Origin: Cyathus striatus
Taxonomy: Eukaryota > Basidiomycota > Agaricomycetes > Agaricales > Nidulariaceae
NCBI GenBank assembly: GCA_025738555.1
Contig: JAOVFP010000005.1
Coordinates: forward strand, 1,364,001 to 1,428,000
Direction of reading: 5' to 3'
DNA length: 64,000 bases
A model generated the notes under the pieces. It did no database searches and had not been told where the DNA came from. It saw nothing but the letters and a program-made list of their open reading frames with translations. Below are positions 34,106 through 45,769 of the stretch, piece after piece. Within the stretch, counting starts at the first letter, position 1. Each line of letters starts with the position of its first letter. The position numbers and the translations under genes are program-made.

Positions 34106-36908
34106 ATGGCAGACCCACCAATCGAGAATATAATTAATTCAATTCAACAAAGCGGAGTCTCACTACTTCACATTATAAGGGCTATTCTAACTATTCCAGA
34201 ACTTCAAGGTCATGTTGTAGTGCAGCATTTCATTGAGAATACAACAGAATTATTAGAACAATTGGATACCAGCACTCAAACTAGTAGTGCTGTAAAGACC
34301 TGGACAAGAGATCGAGCACAATCTCTGTATAAATCACAAATATCTGCTCTTTCAGATAAAGAAACTGGATTTCATTTTACCGCTATAAAGACTACAGAAC
34401 AAAAGCTTCGCGAGTTTCAGATCAATGAAACTGCTGAGCAGTTTAAAACCCTGGCGCCAGATGTGTGGCTTTTAATGAAAAGCCTTTTGTCATCAAATGA
34501 TAGCCTGACAAAGCGAAAACAAGCTCGCCATGAAGCAGCAAGCAAGCTGAAGGAGGCAAGGAAAAAAGCGAATTTGGCCAATGATGGAGATGGAGATATC
34601 ACCATGCAAGACATGACAAGCTCTACATCTACAAGGAATGAAAGTAGAGATGACTACTCAAATTTTGCAGAAGATGGTGCTCATATCACAGATCCAGATG
34701 AAGATGAGCCAGAAAACATTGAAGAACAAGAAGAATTTCGATTTGAATCACTTATAATGATTGTAGGTACTAGGAATCTACCAGTTAAATACAACCACAT
34801 TAACTAGTTTTATTTATAAAGAAAGCGGTTACATGCATAAGTATATTAATGCACAGCACCAATAACCGGTGCAATGCCTTTCAAACACTCATGGGAATTT
34901 TTTTGCACTCTGCAAACACTCCAGAGACAGTGCAAGAACTGCTTGCAAGATTGGGATTATCAATATCTACGCGTACAATTGACAAGGCCATTCTGTCTCT
35001 TTCAGAAACAGCAGAGGAAACAATAAGGAACGTTGGGCAAACATTGTTAACAATGTATGCATATGACAATCTTGACATTGATTTAAAGCACTCTGTTCCC
35101 ACTGTTGAAAATCCACAAGCAACTCTTGTACATCTTACTTCTGGCACCTTGCTTCCACTTTATCATGACATCAAATTAGCAGATCTTAATTTCTCTGAAG
35201 AACTTTGGGGAAATTCAAAGCTCAATCCTAATGTCAGATCTCGAGATATACAATATATTAGCATTCAAGATCTCAATAAACGAATACATCCAGAAGTTGA
35301 TAATCATCCATCTGGGCTTGTACAGCGCGAGAGATTTAACAAGCGGATATTTTTATCAGATCTTATAAACTTCGGCCCAGAATATTTCAGAAAGTTCAAG
35401 GATAAATTATATGATCCTGAATGGATTGATGCCATTCCAGTTGTCAAGACTTCACAAGTACCTCTATGTGGTGTTAACATTAGTCCGAGTACACCAGCAC
35501 AAAATGCAGAGGCTCTAGACTCCTTTTTTCGTCAAACTTCAATTGGGGAATCAACCAAAAAATCAAAAGTACTTGATCCTAAGAACTCTGTCATTCTTGT
35601 ATCTGGAGATCTATTAACTGGTCAGCATGTTCGGAGTTTGACACACTCAAGATCTGAGGAGGACAGTCCTTGGCGTCATTACCAGTTTATCATTTTTGTG
35701 ATGGGTTTATTTCACTTGAAGATGGCATGTGCCGATGCAATCTGGAAAATTTTTATCGTCCCCAAAGCACCACAAAAAGATAACACCAGCCCCATGAAGT
35801 GCACCGGTCAAATCCGACCTAAAGAGACCAACAAACCTGACACAAAGCCTGGGTTCCGAAGAACGCACGAAGCTATCCAACATATTGGCATTGTCTCTCG
35901 GCTTAATGCATGGCGAATTGCAGTTCAGAAGCTAAGTCCAGAAATATCAACACTTGAGGATTTCGCAAAAACTAATCCTACATGGGATGATCTTCAAAAT
36001 ATTGCACATATACTTACACTGGAATATGTTGCTAATGCTGAAATATGTGAGCTGCGCATGAAGCCATCTAATCAACGTGATCAGCAGCATGAGAACATAC
36101 TGTTACAGCAACAATACTTTTCGTTATACGAAGAAATGTCCTATGCACTCAATCATGGAGATATTGGGCAAGTTGAGACTTGTTTCATTCCCTGGATGTT
36201 CATTTTCTTGGGTTGTGGAAAGCATAAGTATGCAGCTGAAATGAAGCGGCATCTTGAAAATATTTACTTCATCTATCCAAAGGAATTAAGGTATTGTAAT
36301 TGACACATTGCCTTACATATTACAGTCAATTGATTATATTTTAGCAATGCAATCAGAATGAATATGTTGTGTAATCCAACAGGTAGAAAGGGCTGCTTCA
36401 GAGCGATTGATTGGGTTGTTGAGCTTAACAATTTATACATAAAGGTACGCACAAATTAGAAATGTCTACCATTACAGACAACCTACAGTTAAAAAAATTG
36501 TAGCGTATATATGGAGGGAAGTTCTCAAACCATCAGGTGGAACGAATATTAGCAGAATCACCACTGATAGAGGTGTACAAAAACACAAGACTCCAGTTTG
36601 AGAAGATGTTTTGCCTGGATCATAAAACAATATGACACTCGGCACCAAATATGCGAATGACTTTCAAGAAACTTGAAGATTATATGCAAAAAGAGAAATT
36701 AAATCTATTTGTTCCTGGCCGAGAATCAAAATATAGTATACCAGATATAATGGGGAATGGAATGGCAAAATTAATGAAAAGCAAACTGCGAGAGATTTAT
36801 GTGGAAGGAGAGGATGATAATAACGAGACAGTGATGGAGGAAATCGATGAGGCTGATATAATTGATGACTATGAGGTTGAAGATGACGGTAGTCTAGATA
36901 TCTATTAG
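34106..36908 (+). pseudogene. DUF6589-domain protein, nonsense-mutated
   Basis: Exon 1 (34106 to about 34764) encodes a helical, charged N-terminal region with a Lys/Arg stretch and an acidic end. An intron (GTAGGT donor) leads to the main exon (about 34840-36300). This exon has features I know from DUF6589 proteins: CNAFQTLMGIFLHSANTPE, LGLSISTRTIDKAILSLS, MYAYDNLDIDLKHS, HLTSGTLLPL, SGDLLTGQHVRSL, FHLKMACADAIW. Short exons follow at about 36345-36444 (NMLCNPTGRKGCFRAIDWV) and from about 36507 (GGKFSNHQVERILAESPLIE). A TGA at 36633-36635 falls where Arg is expected; the same frame stays open afterwards to 36908 with an acidic C-terminus. The function of DUF6589 is unknown. Its place here makes it the transposase candidate. 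Confidence 0.8.
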
Positions 36909-36920
36909 TGTATATTAATA

Positions 36921-39415
36921 TTACCTTGTATTCATAGCATCAAATGGACTTGGCTGTTGATAAAACTGAGGGCTAAGAAGGTGTTGATAATGTGCAGGAA
37001 TGTCGGCTGATACTCTATGTGGGACACTTTGGTGGGGGGTCGACTCGCATGAGGGTGGAACATTTTGATCTTGATGATGACTTGCAAGATGCATGCGGTG
37101 CACAGATGAAGATGCTTCCAGCTGTCGTTGGCGCTCCCTGACCTTTTTTGGGCATGCGCTGTTTGCACCTACAAAAAATACTTATAATTAGCATTTTAGA
37201 TTGTCGAATGTTTGACTTACTTGTATGTCCAACCTCACCACATGCGCTACATGTTACAGTTGCCCGCTTTTTCACCAAAGGCCGAGTAGATGTAATGGGA
37301 GCAGGTGCGTGATGCATAATAACATCATAAAGTGATGGTCCAAGTCCTTCCACCCAGTCTTTACTCCACCCGGTTTCCTTAAATATATGATCAACTGATT
37401 TAATTTTCCCTGAGCGCGCACAGTCGACGATTCGAGAAATAATATCATCTGAAATTAATAGCTTTGCACCAAGAGTACGAACTGTTGCTGTGCCGAATGT
37501 CTCTGTAGCCTTTTCATGTCGCCAGTCAAAGAGAGCTGTTCATAACTCGAGGTCAGCCTGAGTGGAATCATATGGCTTTATGTGTGATTTTCCGCTTCCT
37601 CTAGTAGTCTTCATGAGTGCAATCTGGAATTGCTCGAATTTCTCTGGATGACAAAGATCACAACAGACAGAGGGAATTTTCGGACGGCAGCGAGTACAAC
37701 CACCAGTGTTTGTCGTGTTGCAGGAGATATGGTCTTTTGTTTCTGAAAAGGGTTGGAGAGCGATGAGGAGGAAGTGTGAAATGTTGGGGACTGAGAATTA
37801 CTCACGAGCCTTGTCATTCCCAAAATAGACCATGGGTATTATGCAGTGACAATCAAAGCCAGTGATAGATGGATTGATGTAGTCATCCAATGGGCTTCCG
37901 ACTTGAACATCTGAACAATGTCTTCCTTTCTTCCCCCCACTTCCCTTCTCAGCCTGACTGGATATTGCATACTGGGCCCGCCGTTCATCCTTCAACCTTT
38001 CAAGATCCTTCATGTGAGTGGACTCCTCATCCCCGTGTATATCTGTTGTGCTGGCACTGGAATCGTTGTTGTTTATATGGATAGTGGTACGGTCTTCCAA
38101 TGTTCTTCGTTTCGGTGGTTCATTTGACTGATCAGCAGCCTTTCGTTTAGTAGGTGCTGTTGCTCCCACCACTTTGTTTTTCGAATGCTGGTCACTAGCT
38201 ATGTCCTTTGGATCAACTAGTAGTATAGCCATAGCTACCTGTCCTGCACCACGCGCTGCACGGCCAAAACGTTGCCATAATGTGCAAAGATCGCTTGTAG
38301 CCCTGTATTGGACAACAACTTTTATATCAGGTAGGTCCATACCCTATAACAGCATGTTAGACTATCATTTAATCATTTAGATTTGTTACACACCATTCCA
38401 AAGGCATCCGTACAGCAAAGTCCCCACAATTCCGCCTTTTTTAACTCTTCGAGGCGGTCTTCTCGAAATGATGTTGACATTGTAGAATGAAAATATCGTA
38501 TTTTCATTCGATATTTTTGCGGTATGAGTGTCCTTATGTATTTGCATGCTAACTCTGTTTCTTTTGTACTGTCAAAAAAGACAAGAAACTTCGGTGGAGG
38601 CACACTCCCTTCTTCAAAGCCGTTTGGAATAAGAAAGGAAAGGTCCTTGTAGCTGTTTGCTGGGTACACGAGCTTGCGCACCATAAGACCAATTTCTGGG
38701 TGATCATTTGAGCGTAAGATGTATTCTGTGTCACCTGCTCTAAGCTGAAGGATATTGACGACTTCTTTTAGTATTGCTTTTGGTAGTGTGGCAGATGGTA
38801 CATAGAAGGGAATCTGCACAGGAATACGATAACGTAGTGCTCCAAGGTTTGAATATTGTTTTCGAAATGCTGCCCATTGGCTAACACAATGTCCCTCATC
38901 AATGATAACATTGAGAATTCTTTGTGTTACTTGCTCTTTCTTCAGCATTTGTTCAATAGCTGGATGATCCATCAGGATCTCGGGGTTTATGATCACCACT
39001 TTGTACTTTCCCTTTTCTATATCCTAATCGCATGGGCCAATTTTATTATATCTCTATTTTCATTTCATAGGTTGAGACCGACCTTAACAGTTTGAGAATT
39101 GATACTCTCACGTGTTACCGAGACACCTTTAATTCCTACTCTCTCCAAGATGGAGACATTCTGCTTTCCGAGCAAGTTCAACGGTGTTACAACGAAGGAC
39201 ATCTTATCAAGTTTATCCTCAGCAGCCATTAGTAGCGGAATCCAGAATGTGAGAGTCTTCCCAGCCCCAGTTGCAAGGCATGCAACAACATCCTTTCCAG
39301 AGTATAGTGCTACAGCAATCTTGATTTGAGTCCAGCATGGACTTATGTCCAGTTTTTCTTGGGCAAGTAAACGTACGTCATCAAATGACTATTGCCGCTG
39401 AGATATATCAGGCAT
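36921..39415 (-). pseudogene. RecQ-type helicase with zinc knuckle, nonsense-mutated
   Basis: From ATG at 39415. Superfamily 2 helicase motifs in order: ACLATGAGKTLTFW (motif I), IIDEGHCVSQW (II), VPSATLP (III), LVFFDSTKETE (IV), then, across a ~55-bp intron near 38338-38395, GMDLPDIKVVVQYRAT (V) and QRFGRAARG (VI). A Ser/Lys-rich linker follows, then CxxC-type CDLC residues and SHIKPYDSTQADLEL. CSACGEVGH plus a later Cys, across an intron (GTAAGT donor at about 37220), forms a CCHC-like knuckle, and the protein ends in a Gln/His/Pro-rich tail. Two in-frame stops break it: TAG at 39389-39391 (codon 9) and TGA at 37540-37542, where relatives have Arg. It would unwind 3'-5' duplex DNA. Its stop lies 12 bp from the DUF6589 stop. 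Confidence 0.88.
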
Positions 39416-39516
39416 CGGTCCGGGAGAGCACCAGAGAACACGAGGATATCTGCCAGTAGAAGTGTTTCTAAAAATGTACATAATCTTGACACGAGGACAC
39501 CTTTGCCGTTCACGCA

Positions 39517-39753
39517 ACCCTGACTTGAAAACCATTTTATTGACGTGTGAACTTAGCTATTATTCTTAAGCGAAGGCATTTCTCACAACGTAGCACTAGC
39601 ATTTTGTCACATTACCGAGAAGACCGAAACCAAATTCGCCAGCCCCTCCCTTGCGAGTTTGGCCGCTACGTTTTGTTTATTGTTTGTACCTATCCCTTAT
39701 GTAAGCCTGTGTAGGCCATTCGAGCGAGGCGAGGGGATAGTTTTAGGAGCCTG
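39517..39753 (-). repeat. right terminal inverted repeat
   Basis: 237 bp, reverse complement of 33537-33772 with about three differences. Confidence 0.95.
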
Positions 39754-39762
39754 ACATAAAAG
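39754..39762. repeat. 9-bp target duplication ACATAAAAG, right
   Basis: Identical to 33528-33536. Confidence 0.95.
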
Positions 39763-39824
39763 CGTAATGCTCATAAAGAACGTGACAAACGTGACGCGTG
39801 ACGCGCATGCAAAGCATAACAAAT

Positions 39825-39917
39825 ACGCTAAAGCGTGACAAACGCGCTAAAGCGTGACAAACGCGCTAAAGCGTGACAAACGCGCTAAAGCGTGACAAAC
39901 GCGCTAAAGCGTGACAA
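39825..39917. repeat. 19-bp array, right arm of F0
   Basis: About five copies of TGACAAACGCGCTAAAGCG, the inverse of the 33-copy left-arm array. Confidence 0.95.
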
Positions 39918-41076
39918 GTGTGATATATGCGTAGTGTGGGAGAATTGTGACAGACATGACACGCGTGAAAATTGTGACAAATATGACATGTGGGAAATGT
40001 GTGATCAATTTGATGTGCGGGAATATGCGTGACAGACGTGACGGGCGGGAAGAGTGTGACAAATGCGAAGCGCGGGAATATGTGTGACGAACGTGACGTG
40101 CGTGAATATGTGTGACGAACGTGACGTGCGTGAAGTACGTGACCCATCCGATGCGCGGGAAAAACATGAGGCGCGGGAGTATATGTGATGAACGTGACGC
40201 GCGTGAAGTATGTGACAAATGCGATGTGCAGGAATATATGTGACGAACGTGACATGCGGGAAGTATGTGACAAATGCGAAGCGCGGGAATATTTGTGACG
40301 AACATGACGCGCATGAAGTATGTGACAAATGCGAAGCGCGGGAAATATGTGGGGCGCGGGAAATATGTGACATACGTGATGCAAGGAACAACGTGACACA
40401 TTGATACAATAGCAATATCCAATTAGTACTAATCAATCATTTACTACATCCATACAATTATAATATTCAATTACAATCAATCAATGATTGTTTATGATCA
40501 CTTAATACATTCATACAATACTAATATTCAGTCAGAACAAATCAATGATTGTTTATGATCACATAAATCACTAACACAATAGTAACAACTAGAATAAATT
40601 AATGATTGTTTATGATCACCTAAAAGATACATACAAATGTAGTATTCATTGAGCAACAATCAATGATTGTTTATGATCATCTAAACCATTCATATAGTAT
40701 TAGTATTCAATTCCACACAATTAATGATTGTTTATGATCACCTAAACCATTCATATAGTATTAGTATCCAATTAGGAACAATCAATGATTGTTTATGATC
40801 ACCTAAACCATTCATATAGTATTAGTATTCAATTAGAAACAATCAATGATTGTTTATGACCACCTGAAACATTAATACTATAATAGTATTCAATTAGAAC
40901 AAATAAATGATTGTTTATGATCACCTGAAAGACCCCACATTAGTATTAAATTATAAAGAATAAATGATTGTTTATGATCATTCCCATACAATAATAGGCA
41001 CTCAAAAAAAGCCAGGCTTGATTGATTGAGGCAATCAATTAACACTGGCTTTTTTTGAAAATTTTAGCTGATACTT

Positions 41077-43075
41077 ATGACCACAAGTGGTCGTATCTGG
41101 CACCCTGAGCCACACTACATTGAAAGTACTGAGGATGAGGAAGGTGATAGTAATTCTAATAAAGAAGATACTAATGAAAGTGATGTTGGTGAAAGCAATG
41201 CCAGTAAAAGTAATGCTGGTGAAAGTGATGCTGGTGAAAGTGATGCTGGTGAAAGTGATGCTGGTGAACAAAGTGAACTGGACACTAGCAACCAAAATAT
41301 TGGAGATAATGCTCATGCAGAGGGCACAGATAATGGCAAAAGTCAGGACCCTAAGAGTATTTGCAACAATAGCAGAAATATTGATCACAATCAGGACAAT
41401 GAGAATGGTCAGAAACAAAGTGAAGAGCATACTCTTGACAAGAATAGTGGGATACTGCTGAAGTACAGACCAGTGAGAACACTCATGATCAGAGAAGAGA
41501 TAACAATCTCAATCAGAGAGAAGAGAATGTCCATTCTGAAATAGATGCTCATATGACATCTCCACCAAGGAAAGGAGTTATTTTCAATAAGAGCACTGAG
41601 GGTACTACTTGCACTCAAAGCAATGAGAATGATGATGTACATATGAGTAGTGAGATTCGGCAGGGCAAAGGAAATTATATAGGTGATACTCACATGGCAT
41701 CACCACCAAGAAATGAGGTCCATAATTTACAAGGATCCTCTCGTGTTACTGGTAAGTTTTTTTTTCTGTTATAAGAAGAATAATAAAATTTAACATGCTA
41801 CTAAGGCGGATTTATGCGTCATCGTGCTCAAGGAAATGTACATAATAATGCTGACTTTGAGAACATTGAGGAGCAGTCAACCTATCTAGGACATATAAAG
41901 GGAACTGTATACCTATATATTTCAAATGCTGATTCAACATATCTCCAAGTGTCAAACATGAAGTCAATGACATTTATCAAGGTTTCTGTCTCAGTAAATT
42001 CTATGCAGCCTATTCTGAAAGGGTTGGCTAAGAAATATAGCCCTATTGCTGAATCTGAACAGTGGTTTTTTATTGTTGATAATGATAGTCCAAGTTGGCA
42101 CCTTTTAGGGAGCTATGAATGTGCTATTGAGGATAATGAAGAGTTTACATGGATTCAGAAAGAACAATATATTTTGCATGTTTTATGTGTAAGTGTATTT
42201 TATCTGTATTTATACAGTCTTGAACTCATAGATATAATTAGTCTTCATTTTGTGTTTTAGCCAGGCATGACTCAATGTCGGCTACAGCTCCATCTCGATC
42301 TGTATCACTTTCTAACCAAAGCAGATCTGTTTCTATGGTGCCATCTATTGTAACAGAAGCAAATGTAGAGTCTCAGACAATTGCTGTCAGACTTGGCATT
42401 CATTCTGATGATATTAATCGCACTTATGAGGATGGAGTAAGAGGTCAATACCAGAAGTACATGGTTACTCTTAAGTATTTGGATAAATATAACACAATGA
42501 TAAAGAACAATGAATGGGAAGGAAAACACCTTAGGAAAAAAGAAATTATAGATATTTTTCTTTCCTATTCATATTTTCAGGCCAATCATACCAAGCTTTT
42601 TCCTAAGCTCTCTAATTATCCTCTTTTGTTGGAGTGGATGAAAGGAGAGAGTGATGCCCCATCAGACTTGAAGGCATGGGAATATGAAAAGACACAGAGA
42701 TATACATTTGAGGATCTTAAAACATTTTATGAGAATGGAGGGACTCTTGATCCAGATAGAGCAGTAAGAAAGAATGCTAAGGCAAAGGGAAAATATAAAA
42801 TGGAGAAGAGAGAAAAGTATACTAAGAATGAGGAGGAGGAGGAGGAGGAGGAGGAGGAGGATTGTGAGGATGATGAGGATGATGAGGATGATGAGGATGA
42901 TGATGAGGAGGAGGAAGAGGAGGAAGAGGAGAAAACATTGAAGAGAAAGAAGAAGAATGATAAAATAAAGGAGAAGGGGAAAGGAAAACAGAGTGAGAAA
43001 GAGAAGGAAAAGAGTAAAGGTAAAGGAAAAACTGTAGAAGTTAAGAAGACAACTAAGAAGAAAGCTAAAGAGTAA
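41077..43075 (+). pseudogene. KDZ accessory protein C1
   Basis: The N-terminus is Ser/Asp/Gly-rich with a short repeat of Gly-Glu-Ser-Asp-Ala (about four copies near 41205-41270). The frame shifts at about 41450, after which Asn/Ser-rich sequence with two MXSPPR motifs continues to a GTAAGT donor at 41752. The next exon (41806-42188) encodes TVYLYISNADSTYLQVS and WFFIVDNDSPSWHLLGSYE. After an intron (42189-42260) the last exon encodes YLDKYNTMIKNNEWEG, LFPKLSNYPLLLEWMKGE and a long Glu/Asp and Lys-rich tail. Order and motifs match B1 (WEDNGWSLTGQYSE; LPKYPKMELWFEG). Function unknown. Apart from the 41450 frame change it looks well preserved. Confidence 0.65.
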
Positions 43076-43361
43076 GTTGATTTGTTTTGAATGTCTGTTT
43101 GGTATACATTTCCAATCTTATAAATGTAGTATAAAATTTCAAATCTCTGTATTATATTTGATATGTCAAGTCCTTATGAATTTCCTCCTTCACAAGAAAA
43201 GTGTCCTGTATGGTTTTTTAACTTTAAGTTCCATGCTAATGGAATTTATTCTCATATCCACTATAATATTGACACTTAATAATTGGATACAATGTGGAAA
43301 TAAAACTACAAATTTACACATCTGGATTATTTTAATAATGTTGCCAGGAGTTTCAGCAAAC

Positions 43362-45568
43362 ATGCAGCCCTTCCCTGATATTCCATTTAAAACTTTCAGC
43401 AAATTTATTAGTAGCAATTATAGTTCTGAAATTTCCCTGTCAACAGCTTTGGTAATACTATTTACAGTCACACATAATTGTGACCTATTAAGTCTTCATG
43501 CAAGGCAATTCAATCCTAGATATCCAGAGGAAAACAATGTACAAATGACTGCTTGGATGCTCACCTTATCTAGAGCATTGCAAGTTCATCTTGGAGAGAG
43601 ATGTAACAAATTATTTAAAGATGAGTCTAATGATGAAAGGGATACAGTTTTGGCATTGAGCTTAGATAGCTTGATGAAGACTCTAAAACTTAATCCAATT
43701 GGATCATCTGGAAGATTTAAAGGAAATTTAAAAGTAGTATCTCATAAAGAGATTTCACCCTCATTTGTTATTTGCTCTGTAACTGCTGTATGTGTAACAA
43801 ATACATGCCCCTCATTAGCTTTGCACTTATCAACAAATGCAAGGGATATACCTTCAGTTACATTAATTCAGGGTACTGAAACTGTAAAAAATGTTCAAGT
43901 ACTTACAGGAATATGCAACAGATGCAAAACACAATACTCTGCTGACAGAGAGAAAGTTTCAATTCCAAATAAAAAAAATACCAGAGTGTACCTTAATTCT
44001 GCAAAGTATGTGAAAGTAGGACAGTCACTGTGGGTGGACAGAACATTTTCAAATGCAGCTGTAAATGCAATTTATAGTTTTCATGCATCAGCTGCTGCTT
44101 ATACAGAATTTTGGAACAATAGCTTTTCTGATGAACACAGTATCACCCACAGACAGATTTGGCAAGCATTTATTCAAGAAACTGTTAGAGCTTTGGCCTC
44201 TTCAAGAGACATAAATTTGTAAGTAGAAGATGGTCTCTCAATTGATAATCTTACATGTGAAGCATTTTCATTACTTGGTGATAATGGAGTTATTCGATCT
44301 GCAGATAAGCACACATGTTCTGAGTGCACACATATGTATAGAAGCAGGTCCAATGCAATATCAGATGTTGACTCTGCTGGTGTGGTAGGAGTTGATGAAA
44401 ACAGAGTAGTTCCTGATCTTGTACAATCTGAAAGTACACAGGAGGATATGAACTCAGTAAACATACAAAGAGCAGTAGAAGATATAGAAAATAATAATAC
44501 AACAAATGAAAATGAATATGCTCCTGTTAAAATGGTTGTATTAGATGGTATCATGATGGGTCCAACACATTGTGCATTTGAAGGATGTACAAGTGAGTTA
44601 CATAATGCACGTGGAGGAGTTTTCTGTGAAGTACATGAAGCCTTTTATGGTGCATGTTGTCGTGTTCAAGGGTGCACTAACATGAAAAAGCAGGGTACTC
44701 AGGCATGTAATAATTACCAAGAGGAGTGGAGGAGATTTCAATCAACTCATAACACTTCTCATCATGCTGGTGTAAGACAAATGCTTCAGTGTCCAGGAGA
44801 ACAGCTCCCATGGAATACAGTTAGACCAAGAAATGTTAAGCCACATGATGAACAACAGTCAGAAAATAATAAAATAAAGAATTACTTTACTCCAGGTAAA
44901 TTCTACTGTGTGGAAACAATATGTGCACCTTGTGGTGTTGTTATTGCCTGGACAAAATTTGAGGGAGCAGAATCACCATACAATATTATGAAATTTTTGG
45001 AGGAAGTATTTCCTACTGAAGAGTCCAGGCCAGATTATGTATGCATTGATAAAGCATGTTTGGTACTAAGATATCTTCTTAATGATGCAAGAAGAGAGCA
45101 ATGGGAAACCTGGAAAAAAACTACAAGATTTAGTGTAGATAGCTATCATTATACAAATCACAGAGTTAAAGACTTCCTCTGCAGAATATTCTGCAATCCA
45201 GCCCCACTAGATGGATCTGCTCCAAATTTGGTTGTAACTGATGTTGACAATAATGGAAATCCATATTTGAAAAGAGCTTTTAATACACAGGTAAGATACA
45301 TATTATAATTGTTTCAAAATATGTTCAAAACTACTACTTGTTATAGGCATGTGAACAGCTCAATGCTTGGCTTGGTGGCTTTGAATCTACTTTAAAAAAA
45401 ATGACTCCAAGCAATTTTGATTGGTTTTTACATACCATGTTGTTTTATCACAGTAAGCATGTTATAGATAGGCAAGCAAGAAGAAGAAGACAGGAAGCTA
45501 ATGGAATGGAAGTGGAAGAAGATGTAGCAGAGAATGATGACTTTCCAGCAGAAGATATTGTTCTCTAA
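43362..45568 (+). pseudogene. KDZ transposase gene C2 (one nonsense codon)
   Basis: I chose ATG at 43362 by alignment with B2. Domains in order: an N-terminal FKTFSKFISSNYSSEISL block; CxC5 cluster (VICSVTAVCVTNTC, then GICNRCKTQYSADRE); LNSAKYVKVGQSLWVD; FHASAAAYTEFWNNSF; HTCSECTHMY; an acidic linker; MVVLDGIMMGPTHCAF opening CxC6 (CEVHEAFYGACC, CTNMKKQGTQAC). The core follows with YCVETICAPCGVVIAW, VCIDKAC, VDSYHYTNH and, across a 56-bp intron (45291-45346), NTQACEQLNAWLGGFE. The Asp of IDKAC, Asp of VDSYHY and Glu of ACEQLN are my candidates for the DDE triad. A single in-frame TAA at 44220-44222 interrupts it; both sides align with the other copies, so it is a nonsense mutation rather than an intron. 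This is the most complete transposase in the window. Confidence 0.88.
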
Positions 45569-45769
45569 ATAGCTAAACTCATGTATTTGTAATCACATCT
45601 GGTAGCACATACAGTATAATTATGTTTCAGCTAATATTGTTTGGTTTGTTTGGAAAAGGGTTTGAGGTGTGGTAGTGGTAGTTATGCATCAGAAAAGGTA
45701 TCAGAAGATGTGGTAAAATAAACTGACATTTGAAGCTAGTAAAGTTCTATAACTGAAGAATTCTTCACA

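Larger units (their letters stand above)
33537..39753. mobile_element. DUF6589/RecQ transposon, 6.2 kb
   Basis: Terminal inverted repeats of 236-237 bp (33537-33772 and 39517-39753) start CAGGCTCCTAAAAC and differ at only about three positions by eye: two C/T changes and one extra C. A perfect 9-bp duplication ACATAAAAG flanks it. It carries two convergent multi-exon genes, DUF6589 (plus) and a RecQ-type helicase (minus), whose stops are only 12 bp apart. Long inverted ends with a 9-bp duplication match the Mutator/MULE pattern, but no MULE transposase is present, so the DUF6589 protein is the candidate transposase. It sits inside foldback F0, and it retains CpGs. Confidence 0.93.
29624..41069. 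mobile_element. foldback element F0 (with nested insertions)
   Basis: Very similar inverted arms: left about 29624-31515, right about 39763-41069. Both begin GTRTCAGCTAAAATTTTC followed by AAAAAAAGCCAGTGTTAATTG. An outer array of ~60-bp units with GTGATCATAAACAATCAT follows, then an inner block of TGTCACG words, then CGCTTTAGCGCGTTTGTCA tandem repeats. The right arm has about 5 of these tandem repeats and the left about 33. The 6.2-kb DUF6589/RecQ element and a solo LTR sit in its middle, so the element without insertions is roughly 4.6 kb. No transposase of its own is recognised. The ORFs of up to 194 codons in the arms are repeat translations. Confidence 0.9.

Noticed and set aside
44219..44305. 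Intron removing the stop in C2
   Set aside because: GTAAGT and CTGCAG are present, but the segment encodes residues conserved in copies A, B and D, so a nonsense mutation is more likely.
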